A stretch of DNA of 64,000 bases from Paracoccaceae bacterium (GCA_004153385.1 SDAL01000003.1:248001-312000); one strand, 5' to 3'; positions 52,551 through 61,215 are shown, numbered from the stretch's first letter. The notes: a model not told the origin generated them from the sequence alone. Program-made: numbers and translations.

Positions 52551-53972
52551 ATGACATTTCTTGGTATGTCCGCCGAGCTTTTAGCCCGGATACAATTCGC
52601 GTTTACCATCTCGTTCCACTTCATCTTCCCCGCCATCTCGATCGGGACGGCCAGCTATCTTGCCGTTTTGAACGCGATGTGGCTGTGGACGCGCGATGAA
52701 GCCTATCTGAAGCTGTTCGAATACTGGAAAACAATCTTTGCCATGACCTTCGGGATGGGCGTCGTCTCGGGGATCGTCATGAGTTACCAGTTCGGCACGA
52801 ACTGGTCTGTGTTTTCCGAAAAAGCAGGCGCGGTCATCGGTCCATTGATGGGCTATGAAGTGTTGACGGCCTTCTTTCTTGAGGCGGGCTTTCTTGGCAT
52901 CGCGCTATTCGGCCGGCAGCGGGTCGGTGACAAGATGCATATGGTGGCCGTGGCCATGGTCGCGATCGGCACATTGATATCGGCCACATGGATCACGTCG
53001 GCCAACAGCTGGATGCACACGCCCGCAGGATATTCGATCGACGCGAACGGTAATTTCGTTCCTGCCGACTGGTGGGCCATCGTGTTCAACCCGTCGTTTC
53101 CCTACCGTATGGTCCACACGGTTCTGGCCGCCTTCCTGACCACCGCATTTGTTGTGGGGGGTGTGGGGGCATGGCATCTGCTGCACGACCGCACGAACCG
53201 GCAGGCGCGGATCATGTTCTCCATGGCCATGTGGATGGCTGCCTTGGTTACACCTGCACAGATTTTCGTGGGCGACATGCACGGCCTGAATACGCTGGAG
53301 CATCAACCCGCCAAGATCGCCGCGATGGAGGGCCATTACGAAACCCATCCCGATGGCGCGCCGCTGATCTTGTTCGGTATTCCCGATGACAAGGCCGAGG
53401 TCACGCGCTATGCCTTGGAAATTCCAAAACTCGGCTCGCTTATCTTGCGCCATGATCCCAATGCCGAGATCAAGGGCCTGAAGGCGTTCCCGCGCGAAGA
53501 CCGCCCGCCAGCGATGATGCCGTTTTTTACATTCCGCATTATGGTGGCGCTTGGCATGCTGATGCTGGCAATCGGCATGTGGTCGCTATGGGCGCGCTGG
53601 CGCGGCACACTTTATACGAACAAAACCCTGCACCGTGCGGCGCTGTGCATGGGGCCATCGGGGCTGATTGCGGTTCTGGCAGGATGGTACACCACCGAAG
53701 TCGGGCGCCAGCCGTTCACGATCTATGGCCTGATGCGGACGTCAGAGAGCATATCACCGCTTGCGGCACAGTCGGTGGGCACGTCGCTTATCGCATTTAT
53801 CTGTGTGTATTTCGCAGTTTTTGGCGCGGGCACATTCTACCTGATCAAGCTGATGGCACGCCCGCCGGTCCTGCTTGAGGATCACGAACTGGACAAGGGC
53901 CCGATCCGCACCGCAGGCATCACGCCCGGTCCGGCACAACAAGACACGCAAGGAGACGGCCATGTGGTTTGA
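52551..53972 (+). CDS. cydA: Cytochrome bd-type quinol oxidase subunit I
   Basis: The 473-aa membrane protein oxidises quinol and carries haems b558, b595 and d. It has about nine membrane helices and family signatures: RIQFAFTISFHFIFPAISIG with haem-ligand His23, FGMGVVSGIVMSYQFGTNW, GYEVLTAFFLEAGFLGIALFG with the conserved Glu residues, and the late GRQPFTIYGLMRT. The quinol loop is short, as in the cyanide-insensitive (CioA) group. GAGAGGGAAGG precedes the ATG. It overlaps cydB by 11 nt. The ALAS gene upstream probably helps meet its haem demand. Confidence 0.95.
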   Translation: MTFLGMSAELLARIQFAFTISFHFIFPAISIGTASYLAVLNAMWLWTRDEAYLKLFEYWKTIFAMTFGMGVVSGIVMSYQFGTNWSVFSEKAGAVIGPLMGYEVLTAFFLEAGFLGIALFGRQRVGDKMHMVAVAMVAIGTLISATWITSANSWMHTPAGYSIDANGNFVPADWWAIVFNPSFPYRMVHTVLAAFLTTAFVVGGVGAWHLLHDRTNRQARIMFSMAMWMAALVTPAQIFVGDMHGLNTLEHQPAKIAAMEGHYETHPDGAPLILFGIPDDKAEVTRYALEIPKLGSLILRHDPNAEIKGLKAFPREDRPPAMMPFFTFRIMVALGMLMLAIGMWSLWARWRGTLYTNKTLHRAALCMGPSGLIAVLAGWYTTEVGRQPFTIYGLMRTSESISPLAAQSVGTSLIAFICVYFAVFGAGTFYLIKLMARPPVLLEDHELDKGPIRTAGITPGPAQQDTQGDGHVV

Positions 53973-54966
53973 TTATTCCCTGATCTGGGCGGCCATCATT
54001 GCCTTTGCCGTTCTGGCCTATGTTGTGCTTGACGGATTCGACCTCGGGGTGGGCATCCTGTTTCCGTTCTTTCCCGAGCGGCGCGACCGCGACATCATGA
54101 CAAATTCCATCGCCCCGGTGTGGGATGGCAACGAGACATGGCTGGTCTTGGGCGGTGGCGGGTTGATGGCGGTTTTTCCTGTCGCCTACGCCACGATCCT
54201 GCCCGCCCTTTACGGGCCGATCATCGCGATGCTGCTTGCGCTCATTTTCCGCGGCGTGGCCTTTGAGTTCCGGTGGCGAACCTCTGCGAGATCGCGGTTC
54301 TGGGACCGTGCGTTTTGTGCCGGATCGGTGGTCGCAGCCTTCATGCAAGGCATTGCTGTCGGGGCATTGGTTCAAGGTATCCGTGTCGAGGAGCGCGCAT
54401 TCGCAGGCGGCACATGGGATTGGCTGACACCGTTTTCGATCACAACTGGCGTTGCGGTTATGGTGGGCTATGCCCTATTGGGCGCCACGTGGCTGAACCT
54501 GAAAACCTCCGACGCGCTGCAGGCAAAAGCGCATAAAATCGCGCTTTGGGCCTGCGCGGCCATCTTCGTATTGATCGCCATCATTTCGATCTGGACCCCC
54601 TTCATCCGCGCGATCTATTTCGAGCGCTGGTTCAGCTGGCCCACCGCCCTATTCACTGTGCTTGTACCGGCCTTGGTGCTGTTGTGCGGATATGTGCTGT
54701 GGCATGGGTTGAAAACGGACAAGCATCTTCAGCCCTTTGTCGCGACGCTGGGGCTGTTCGTGCTCAGCTTCGCGGGCTTGGGGATCAGCTTTTACCCCTA
54801 TATCGTGCCAGGCGCGCTGACAATTCAGGAAGCTGCCGCGCCCACGCAATCGCTTACTTTCCTGCTTGTCGGGGCGGCTGTGCTGATCCCGACCATCCTT
54901 GCCTATACCGGCTATGCCTATTGGGTTTTTCGCGGTAAAATCGATCCGGAAGAAGGATATCACTGA
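53962..54966 (+). CDS. cydB: Cytochrome bd-type quinol oxidase subunit II
   Basis: The 334-aa membrane protein pairs with CydA. Signatures: LIWAAIIAFAVLAYVVLDGF with DLGVGILFPF, NSIAPVWDGNETWLVLGGGG, LIFRGVAFEFRWR, and about eight membrane helices. The ATG at 53962 has AAGGAGACGGC upstream and lies inside the end of cydA, so the frame start at 53875 is rejected. The stop overlaps the next start (TGATG). Confidence 0.95.
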   Translation: MWFDYSLIWAAIIAFAVLAYVVLDGFDLGVGILFPFFPERRDRDIMTNSIAPVWDGNETWLVLGGGGLMAVFPVAYATILPALYGPIIAMLLALIFRGVAFEFRWRTSARSRFWDRAFCAGSVVAAFMQGIAVGALVQGIRVEERAFAGGTWDWLTPFSITTGVAVMVGYALLGATWLNLKTSDALQAKAHKIALWACAAIFVLIAIISIWTPFIRAIYFERWFSWPTALFTVLVPALVLLCGYVLWHGLKTDKHLQPFVATLGLFVLSFAGLGISFYPYIVPGALTIQEAAAPTQSLTFLLVGAAVLIPTILAYTGYAYWVFRGKIDPEEGYH

Positions 54967-55070
54967 TGCCGAAACTTGTCCGTCAGGGTCTGTGGTTTGT
55001 CGGTTTGTGGCTGGCAGGCGTGGGAACGGTTGCAGCCATCGGTCTGGTGATCCGGATGTTTCTGGCCTGA
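54966..55070 (+). CDS. CydX-like small subunit (DUF2474 type) of cytochrome bd oxidase
   Basis: A 34-codon gene missed by length cut-offs. It begins with ATG overlapping the cydB stop (TGATG) and reads MPKLVRQGLWFVGLWLAGVG then a second hydrophobic half ending VIRMFLA. One membrane helix with a short basic N-terminus matches the DUF2474/CydX small proteins that bind CydAB and stabilise the haems. Position directly after cydB, coupling and composition make it convincing. Confidence 0.87.
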   Translation: MPKLVRQGLWFVGLWLAGVGTVAAIGLVIRMFLA

Positions 55071-55134
55071 ACCACCGCCCCTGACACCATGCGACCCCGC
55101 CGCCGCGCGCCATATCATGCGCCCGCATCTGCCC

Positions 55135-56043
55135 CTAGCCTGTCACGCCTTTTTCACGCCACATCTCGGCCTGCATTTCCGCCGTGACGGCGATGGCATT
55201 CTGCACAAGGGGAATATCTTCATCCGCACGCACGATACCAACGATGCCTGAAGGAATGGCAGGCCCTTCAATATCGCGAAACTCCACCCCTTCCAGATGA
55301 ATGCTCGTGCGCAACATATTCGGTATGATCGCCACCGCCCGCTTCAGCGCGACCTGTGTCAAAACCGATATCAAAGAGCCGGGCGTTGACACGACATGCG
55401 GCTCGAACTTGCCACGGCGGGCAACCTCCAGCGTACCGAACTCCTGCTCGGGCACGATGAAGGGCACATCCCTCAGAGCGGCCGCACGCAGCGGCAGGCC
55501 CGCGCCCGCAACCTGAAGGTCTTGGGAGAGTGCTGCCACAAAATGGTCTGTGGTCAGCGCGTATCCGCAAAGATCGGGCGGCAGCTCGACCGGTGCCCTG
55601 ACAAGCGCAACATCAATACGGTGATCGCTCACCATGCGCGGCAGATCCTCCATGACATGTTCTTCTGCGGTGATCGTGGCGGTCGGAAAACAGCTGTGAA
55701 ACCTGCCCACCATTTTCTGCAAAATACCGGCATAGGCGGCCGAACCGACATAGCCCACACGCAATTCACCGGTCATCCCGCGTGTCAGGTTCCGCCCTAG
55801 ATCTTCCGCCGCGCGCGCCGATTGCAAGACATCATCGACGGCAGCCATGAACACTGTGCCATTGCGCGTCAGCCAAACCTTGCGACTGGTACGCGCGAAA
55901 ATCTGCATACCAAGATAATCCTCGGCATGGCTGATCTGAACTGACAAGGTCGGGACCGAAACCCCCAGCTCGGCGGCTGCCAATCGAAAACTGAGGTTGC
56001 GTGCGACGGCGGCGATATAGCGGTAATGGCGTAAATCCAGCAT
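55135..56043 (-). CDS. LysR-family regulator
   Basis: The 302-aa protein has an N-terminal LysR HTH (LRHYRYIAAVARNLSFRLAA, LGVSVPTLSVQISHAEDYLG, IFARTSRKVWLTRNGTVFM) and an effector-binding domain beginning GELRVGYVGSAAYAGIL. It is divergent from the HbpS-like gene across 101 bp that contain a perfect palindrome touching its own start. It probably represses itself and controls that gene. It converges on the cyd operon with a 64-bp gap. Confidence 0.9.
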   Translation of the reverse strand: MLDLRHYRYIAAVARNLSFRLAAAELGVSVPTLSVQISHAEDYLGMQIFARTSRKVWLTRNGTVFMAAVDDVLQSARAAEDLGRNLTRGMTGELRVGYVGSAAYAGILQKMVGRFHSCFPTATITAEEHVMEDLPRMVSDHRIDVALVRAPVELPPDLCGYALTTDHFVAALSQDLQVAGAGLPLRAAALRDVPFIVPEQEFGTLEVARRGKFEPHVVSTPGSLISVLTQVALKRAVAIIPNMLRTSIHLEGVEFRDIEGPAIPSGIVGIVRADEDIPLVQNAIAVTAEMQAEMWREKGVTG

Positions 56044-56046
56044 GGT

Positions 56047-56075
56047 ATGATTGTTAGCCCGAACCTAACAATCAT
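56047..56075. promoter_or_regulatory. Perfect 11-bp palindrome between LysR and hbpS-like genes
   Basis: ATGATTGTTAG (56047-56057) and CTAACAATCAT (56065-56075) are exactly complementary around CCCGAAC. It starts 4 bp upstream of the LysR start codon. It contains the T-N11-A type core expected of LysR sites (for example T56055 to A56067) and is a strong autoregulatory operator candidate. Confidence 0.72.
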
Positions 56076-56144
56076 GCCAGAATAAAAGAATGATACCTAT
56101 GAATACGCGGGGTACATGTCGGGCATCGATCAAAGGAGTATCAT

Positions 56145-56633
56145 ATGATCAAGACATGCCTCACAGCCGCGGCCATCGCCCTTATCACCCCGTTTGGCGC
56201 AGGCGGGGCGGTCAGCGCCCAAACGACAGAAGCAGTTGAAACCATGCCCGTTTTAACACTTGAGGCGTCGCAAACCGTGATGAAGGCGGCCGAGGCCGAA
56301 GCGGCCAAAAACGGTGCATCTTCCATCGTGATCGTGGATGTATCGGGCGCGCCGCTCCTGTTGCACCGCATGACCGGCGCGTTTCCCGCAAGTGCGGCGA
56401 TCGCACAGGGCAAAGCCAGAACCGCCGTCGATTTCCGTACCAGCACCGCGAAGATGGAGGCAGGCATAAACGGCCCGCGTCAGGCACTGCTGTCGTCTGG
56501 ATATGTGATGATGGAAGGCGGTGTGCCCCTATTACTCGACGGGCATGTTGTGGGGGCCGTCGGGGTCAGCGGCGGCACCAAAGAGCAAGACAATGCTGTG
56601 GCCACGGCAGGCGCGGCGGCCTTGGACGACTAG
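56145..56633 (+). CDS. Secreted GlcG/HbpS-family protein
   Basis: The 162-aa protein has a signal peptide (MIKTCLTAAAIALITPFGAG, cut after VSA near residue 25) and one GlcG/HbpS domain: LTLEASQTVMKAAEAEAAKN, SIVIVDVSGAPLLLHRM, AIAQGKARTAVDFRTST, MMEGGVPLLLDGHVVGAVGV, GGTKEQDNAVATAG. HbpS of Streptomyces binds haem; many relatives have no known role. A haem link would fit the nearby ALAS-cytochrome bd genes, but this is inference. AAAGGAG precedes the ATG. It is divergent from the LysR gene. Confidence 0.87.
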   Translation: MIKTCLTAAAIALITPFGAGGAVSAQTTEAVETMPVLTLEASQTVMKAAEAEAAKNGASSIVIVDVSGAPLLLHRMTGAFPASAAIAQGKARTAVDFRTSTAKMEAGINGPRQALLSSGYVMMEGGVPLLLDGHVVGAVGVSGGTKEQDNAVATAGAAALDD

Positions 56634-56655
56634 GCCTGCAAGTCCCCGAAACTCT

Positions 56656-56698
56656 GGCGTGAGGCGGGGCATGAGGTTGCGGTGCCCCGCCTTACGCC
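56656..56698 (+). terminator. 16-bp stem hairpin after the HbpS-like gene
   Basis: GGCGTGAGGCGGGGCA (56656-56671) and TGCCCCGCCTTACGCC (56683-56698) pair at 15 of 16 positions, 22 bp after the stop. It is GC-rich and has no U-tract. Confidence 0.65.
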
Positions 56699-56704
56699 CA
56701 TCGG

Positions 56705-56787
56705 TCGGCCCCACACCATGCACGCCGCGCGCAACCGCCACCAAACGGTGGAGCAGATCGCGCGCCGCGTGCATGGTGTGGGGCCGA
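56705..56787. repeat. Long inverted repeat with 28-bp arms and an inner hairpin
   Basis: The arms 56705-56732 and 56760-56787 are complementary at 27 of 28 positions (outer part TCGGCCCCACACCATGCAC). The 27-nt loop itself holds CCACC-AAAC-GGTGG. It lies between convergent genes, 7 bp past the previous hairpin and 28 bp before the TetR-gene stop. It could be a bidirectional terminator, but the length is unusual and a mobile or processed element is possible. Confidence 0.8.
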
Positions 56788-56814
56788 AGATCGCCTGCGT
56801 TGCGGCGTGTGCAA

Positions 56815-57444
56815 TCAGCCCCGATGGCCGATGCGCGCCATGAAGCGGTCCATTTCTTGCGGCGACGGCGTTTTTCCCGTGTAAATCTCGACATAACGCG
56901 GAAACCGCTCAAGCCGCTCGGCCAGCGGTTCTGTCACGCGCATCGAGATATAGCCGATTTGTACCAGATAGATCGTGCGCGCGCGTGTATCGGCATCCGC
57001 ACGACTGTGCCCCCAATGTTCAAGCAGCTCGCGCAGGGCCTGTATCCGGTCATTGTCGGCCTTGTGAAGGCGCGCCAGAACATCTTCGTCTTGCTGCGCC
57101 CATGCCCGCACGGCCAGCTCCAGCCGCGTATCGAAACCGGCATCGGACAAAAAGGTGTTGATCACGTTCAGCATCGCCTCTGTCTCGCTTGCGGCATAAT
57201 CGCGCGTGGCCGTCACAAGGGGCGTGGTCGTGGTATCCTCCCAGCGGTTGAGCAGCATCGCCAACAACTGCCGTTTGTCTTTGAAAAACCAGTAAAAGCT
57301 TGTGCGGGATAGTTTCAGCGCATTGGCCAGAGGCATGATCTTCACCCCGTCCACGCCATTTTCGACAAGCGCATCATAGGCCGCATCCAGCCAAAGTTCA
57401 GTCGAGCCACGCCAGCCGCGCTCGGGGAGAGAGGTGTCTTGCAT
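56815..57444 (-). CDS. TetR-family regulator
   Basis: The 209-aa protein has an N-terminal TetR HTH (ELWLDAAYDALVENGVDGVK, IMPLANALKLSRTSFYWFFK with DKRQLLAMLL) and a helical ligand-binding domain. It is divergent from the flavin oxidoreductase gene at 57758 across 313 bp and is the likely regulator of that gene. Ligand unknown; a methylated amine or related osmolyte is possible if the enzyme is a demethylase. Confidence 0.89.
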   Translation of the reverse strand: MQDTSLPERGWRGSTELWLDAAYDALVENGVDGVKIMPLANALKLSRTSFYWFFKDKRQLLAMLLNRWEDTTTTPLVTATRDYAASETEAMLNVINTFLSDAGFDTRLELAVRAWAQQDEDVLARLHKADNDRIQALRELLEHWGHSRADADTRARTIYLVQIGYISMRVTEPLAERLERFPRYVEIYTGKTPSPQEMDRFMARIGHRG

Positions 57445-57757
57445 TGCCTGCCCGCTTCGATGTTCTGCGCTGGTCTGACGCTGTCCGGTTTCAAACTGAC
57501 CAAGAGCTTAGCCTGTACAAAAAATAGACAGGAGTGAACACTAAATTACCGTAGATATTGTCTTAAAAGAAAAATATGGCACATAACCGGTGCCTGATCC
57601 GGTCAAACTCATAGGTAATCTCCGTTTTACAATGCAATTGGCATCAAAAATTACCCTGCCCCGCATCTGGGGCGATATAAAATAAATTGACACGTATGAA
57701 CATTTTCGGGAACGTGATCGCAGGCCCAAGGCACCTGAGCAAAGAAAGGTTCCCGTC
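57445..57757. promoter_or_regulatory. Divergent TetR/oxidoreductase control region
   Basis: A 313-bp gap, AT-richer than its surroundings near 57515-57690. CCTGT (57512-57516) and ACAGG (57528-57532) form a small dyad, and ACCGG/CCGGT occurs at about 57579-57596. Either could be a TetR site. AAAGAAAGG lies near the oxidoreductase start. No gene was seen. Confidence 0.35.
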
Positions 57758-59794
57758 ATGTCCAGTGACCCGCTGTTGCAGCCCTACCAGCTTAAACACC
57801 TTACGCTGAAAAACCGTGTGATGATTACCAGCCACGAGCCCGCCTATCCCGAGGACGGCATGCCCAAGGAACGCTACCGCGCTTATCATCTTGAGCGCGC
57901 GAAAGCCGGTGTGGCCCTGACGATGACGGCAGGCTCGGCCAGCGTATCGCGTGACAGCCCGCCCGTGTTCAACAACATCCTTGCATGGAAGGATGAAGTT
58001 GTCGGCCACATGGCGAAGATCGCGCAGGACTGCCATGACGAAGGCTGCGCAGTGATGATCCAGTTGACTCATCTGGGCCGGCGCACCCGATGGGACAAGG
58101 GTGACTGGCTGCCGGTGGTCTCTGCAAGCCACAAACGCGAGGCCGCCCATCGCGCATTCCCCAAAAAGATCGAGGACTGGGACATAACGCGCATTATAGA
58201 AGATTACGCGCAAGCGGCCGAGCGGATGCAGGCCGCTGGGCTAGACGGGTTGGAAATTCAGGCCTATGGTCACCTTATGGACCAGTTCTGGTCACCGCTG
58301 ACAAATGATCTGGATGCGCCTTATGGCGGGGATCTCGACAACCGCCTGCGCTTCACCTTCGATGTCTTGCGCGCAATTCGCGCGCGCTGCGGTGCGGAGT
58401 TTCTGCTGGGCGTGCGCTATACCGGCGACGAAGCCCTGTCGGGCGGGCTGAGCAAGCAAGACGGCCTTGCGATTTCGCATAAGCTGAAAGACAGCGGTCT
58501 GGTCGATTTCCTGAATGTCGTGCGCGGACATATCGACACCGATGCCGGGCTGACCGACACCATTCCGATCCAGGGCATGCGCAATGCGCCGCATCTTGAT
58601 TTCGCGGGCGACATCCGCAAAGCGACCAAATTCCCCACCTTTCACGCCGCGAAAATCCCCGATGTGGCCACAGCGCGCCACGCCATTGCCAGCGGTAAAC
58701 TGGATATGGTGGGCATGACCCGCGCGCATATGGCCGACCCCCATCTGATGCGCAAGGTGATCGAGGGGCGCGAGGAAGATATCCGGCCCTGTGTCGGCGC
58801 GAATTACTGCCTCGACAGGATCTATCAGGGTGGCATGGCGCTGTGTCTGCACAACCCCTCGACAGGGCGCGAGATCGAGCAACCCCACACGATCGACAAG
58901 GCCCAGACACAAAAGCGCGTGACGATTGTCGGCGCGGGGCCTGCGGGACTTGAGGCCGCGCGGGTCGCGGCGCTGCGCGGCCACCGCGTCACCGTGTTCG
59001 AGGCCGCCGATCAGCCGGGCGGTCAGATCCGCCTGAGCGCGCAGCAAGAGCGCCGCCGCGAGATGGGATCGATCACGCAATGGCGCTATGAACAGTGCCA
59101 GAAACACGGCGTGACGTTCCGCTTCAACCTGCTTGCACAGGCAGCAGACGTTCTGGAAACCATGCCCGACGAGGTGATCATTGCAACCGGAGGACTTCCC
59201 GATACCGATGTTCTGGCAGACAATAACGATCTGGTGGTCTCGTCATGGGACATCCTGTCTGGCGATGTAAAGCCGGGCCAGAACGTGCTGGTGTTCGACG
59301 ATGCGGGCGATCATGCAGGGCTGCAAGCAGCAGATGTCATCTCTGCCACCGGCGCCAAGGTCGAGATCGTAACCCCTGATCGCAGCTTCGCACCCGAAGT
59401 CATGGCGATGAACCTCACCCCCTATATGCGCGCGCTACAACAGCGCGACGTCACCTTCACCGTCACGTGGCGACTGACGGGCGTTGCACGCGATGGCAAC
59501 ATGCTCAAGGCAACACTTGGATCTGATTATGGCCACGTGACCCGTGACAGGATGGTGGACCAGATCGTTGTCAATCATGGGACACTACCGCTCGACGAGA
59601 TCTATTTCGAGCTGAAGCCGCACTCGCGCAATCTGGGTGCGGTCGATAACACCGCCCTCGCCACCGGCCAGACGCAACATATCGTGGTAAATCCGGATGC
59701 GGATTTCCGCCTGTTCCGGATCGGTGATGCGGTCGCGGCCCGCAACACCCATGCCGCGATTTACGACGCGCTGCGGCTGGTTCGCGATCTTTGA
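57758..59794 (+). CDS. NADH:flavin oxidoreductase of the dimethylglycine/N-methylproline demethylase type (DgcA/StcD-like)
   Basis: The 678-aa protein has the same three-part plan as the paralogue at 42952: OYE-type FMN barrel (LKHLTLKNRVMITSHEPAYP, MIQLTHLGRRTRW, LEIQAYGHLMDQFWSPLTND, LVGMTRAH-like MVGMTRAHMADPHL), cysteine cluster (CVGANYCLDRI ... GGMALC) and FAD/NAD domain (TIVGAGPAGLEAARVAALRG). CVGANYC has Ala where TMADH-type enzymes have the second cluster Cys. The closest functional types I know are demethylases of dimethylglycine or stachydrine. No partner genes for either pathway are adjacent, so the substrate is unproven. It is divergent from TetR. Confidence 0.86.
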   Translation: MSSDPLLQPYQLKHLTLKNRVMITSHEPAYPEDGMPKERYRAYHLERAKAGVALTMTAGSASVSRDSPPVFNNILAWKDEVVGHMAKIAQDCHDEGCAVMIQLTHLGRRTRWDKGDWLPVVSASHKREAAHRAFPKKIEDWDITRIIEDYAQAAERMQAAGLDGLEIQAYGHLMDQFWSPLTNDLDAPYGGDLDNRLRFTFDVLRAIRARCGAEFLLGVRYTGDEALSGGLSKQDGLAISHKLKDSGLVDFLNVVRGHIDTDAGLTDTIPIQGMRNAPHLDFAGDIRKATKFPTFHAAKIPDVATARHAIASGKLDMVGMTRAHMADPHLMRKVIEGREEDIRPCVGANYCLDRIYQGGMALCLHNPSTGREIEQPHTIDKAQTQKRVTIVGAGPAGLEAARVAALRGHRVTVFEAADQPGGQIRLSAQQERRREMGSITQWRYEQCQKHGVTFRFNLLAQAADVLETMPDEVIIATGGLPDTDVLADNNDLVVSSWDILSGDVKPGQNVLVFDDAGDHAGLQAADVISATGAKVEIVTPDRSFAPEVMAMNLTPYMRALQQRDVTFTVTWRLTGVARDGNMLKATLGSDYGHVTRDRMVDQIVVNHGTLPLDEIYFELKPHSRNLGAVDNTALATGQTQHIVVNPDADFRLFRIGDAVAARNTHAAIYDALRLVRDL

Positions 59795-60225
59795 GGCCAA
59801 GAACAGGCGCGGATCGCCCCGATGCCATCGCGATACCATCGCGCAAGGCCGCGGTTCCCGACCAACAGCGTGGCACATATCGGCCTCGTGCAAGAGGCGC
59901 ACACACCTGCGCGGCCCGTTTGGCTTGAACGTGCGGGATGGCCGTCAGCGCGGAGGCGACGCGGGTGTCGCGGACCTCCCCGACCGGCATCGCTCACGGG
60001 CCGAACGAGCGGAGGACAGGTGGGGGGGACAGATCGAAGAACACGGCCGATCCTTGTCCCCTCCGTGCGGGCCTTCATCCTTGACGCCTCCGGTTGCTCC
60101 TCGATGCACAGGCTTGACCTTTCATGACATTTCCTGCGAATTACTTTTGATCGTGATGTGCTCGGGCGCACCAGCCCCGCCGGTTGAGCTGCCCCGATCA
60201 TCCGCCTTATAAAGGAGATGCCCCC
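59795..60225. other. Intergenic region without supported gene
   Basis: A 431-bp stretch between the oxidoreductase and GNAT genes. Frames on both strands are open by composition only and show no domain. AAAGGAG at its right end is the ribosome site of the next gene. No strong hairpin was found. Confidence 0.4.
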
Positions 60226-61095
60226 ATGACCGCTTGTGCACGATCCGACCGTGTCGGACTGTCCGATCTGGAACTGGTTGATATGCAGCCTTTCCATCTT
60301 GAGGGATTGCACAGGCTTTCGGTCAGCGTGGGCTGGCCGCATCGCAAAAGCGACTGGGCGCGGAATCTGGAAACGGGGCATGGTGTCGTGGCCATAGACG
60401 GCCTTGAACGGATTCACGGCTCGGCCATGTACTTTCCCTATACAAACGGGCCCGCCGCGATTGGCATGGTCCTTTGCCATTCCCGTTCACGCACCGCCGG
60501 CCTGAAAAACGGCCTGACACGTGACGTGATTGAACGCGCCGGGGGCGGTGCTGCGTTTCTCAATGCCTGCCATTGCGATATCAACATGTTCGGACAGATG
60601 AGTGCCCATCCTGTACGCGGGGTTTTCAAATATGAGGGGTATCTCAAGGATCTTCCGACGACGCCACTGGCCACCACACGCCACTGCCTGCCTACGGATT
60701 ACGACCAGATCAGGGAACTTGATCACGCAGTCTATGCATCAGACCGTGGCCCCTTATTGCGCGCCCTGCTCCGGCGCTCGGAGGCGCGGGTCATTGAACG
60801 CGCGGGCCGGGTCGACGCATTCGCCATGCGGCGACCCTTCGGTCGGGGGCTGTTGATCGGACCGGTCGCGGCGACGCACGAGGCGGATGCCATCACCTTG
60901 GTCGCCGCACTTCTGGCCGATTGTCACTCTCACTTCGTCAGGATAGACACCCGCCTTGATCAGGGGCGATTTGTGGAGTTTTTACAATCCCTTGGCCTGA
61001 GACAGAGTCTGCCGGTCACGACCATGGCCTTCGGCCAGCGCGCCAAGGGGCGACACCTTCCTGCCTATGCGCTCTCCGGTCACTCGACAGGCTGA
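60226..61095 (+). CDS. GNAT-superfamily acetyltransferase-like protein (two-domain)
   Basis: The 289-aa protein from ATG 60226 (AAAGGAGATG upstream) shows an N-terminal GNAT-like half (LVDMQPFHLEGLHRLSVSVG, WARNLETGHGVVAID) and a C-terminal half resembling the Acetyltransf_18 domain (GRGLLIGPVAATHEADAITL, FVRIDTRLDQGRFVEFLQSL). Enzymes of this kind acetylate small molecules, but the substrate is not evident. The acetyl-CoA loop of the N-terminal half is weak. The longer frame from 60184 is not supported by a ribosome site. Confidence 0.75.
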   Translation: MTACARSDRVGLSDLELVDMQPFHLEGLHRLSVSVGWPHRKSDWARNLETGHGVVAIDGLERIHGSAMYFPYTNGPAAIGMVLCHSRSRTAGLKNGLTRDVIERAGGGAAFLNACHCDINMFGQMSAHPVRGVFKYEGYLKDLPTTPLATTRHCLPTDYDQIRELDHAVYASDRGPLLRALLRRSEARVIERAGRVDAFAMRRPFGRGLLIGPVAATHEADAITLVAALLADCHSHFVRIDTRLDQGRFVEFLQSLGLRQSLPVTTMAFGQRAKGRHLPAYALSGHSTG

Positions 61096-61215
61096 CCTTT
61101 CGGCAGTCATCGAACGCGCCCCACGCCGCTGTCAGCCGCGCGATAGTGGAAAATATGCGTCGCGGGCGTATAGCCACTCCACCACCCGCGTCGCATCTGA
61201 AGGGGTCGTGACGGC

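Noticed and set aside
56705-56787. Integron attC site
   Set aside because: The inverted repeat is nearly perfect and lacks the RYYYAAC/GTTRRRY core sites and extrahelical bases of attC.
59571-59990. 139-aa minus-strand frame
   Set aside because: Overlaps the end of the supported oxidoreductase gene and has no domain or ribosome site.
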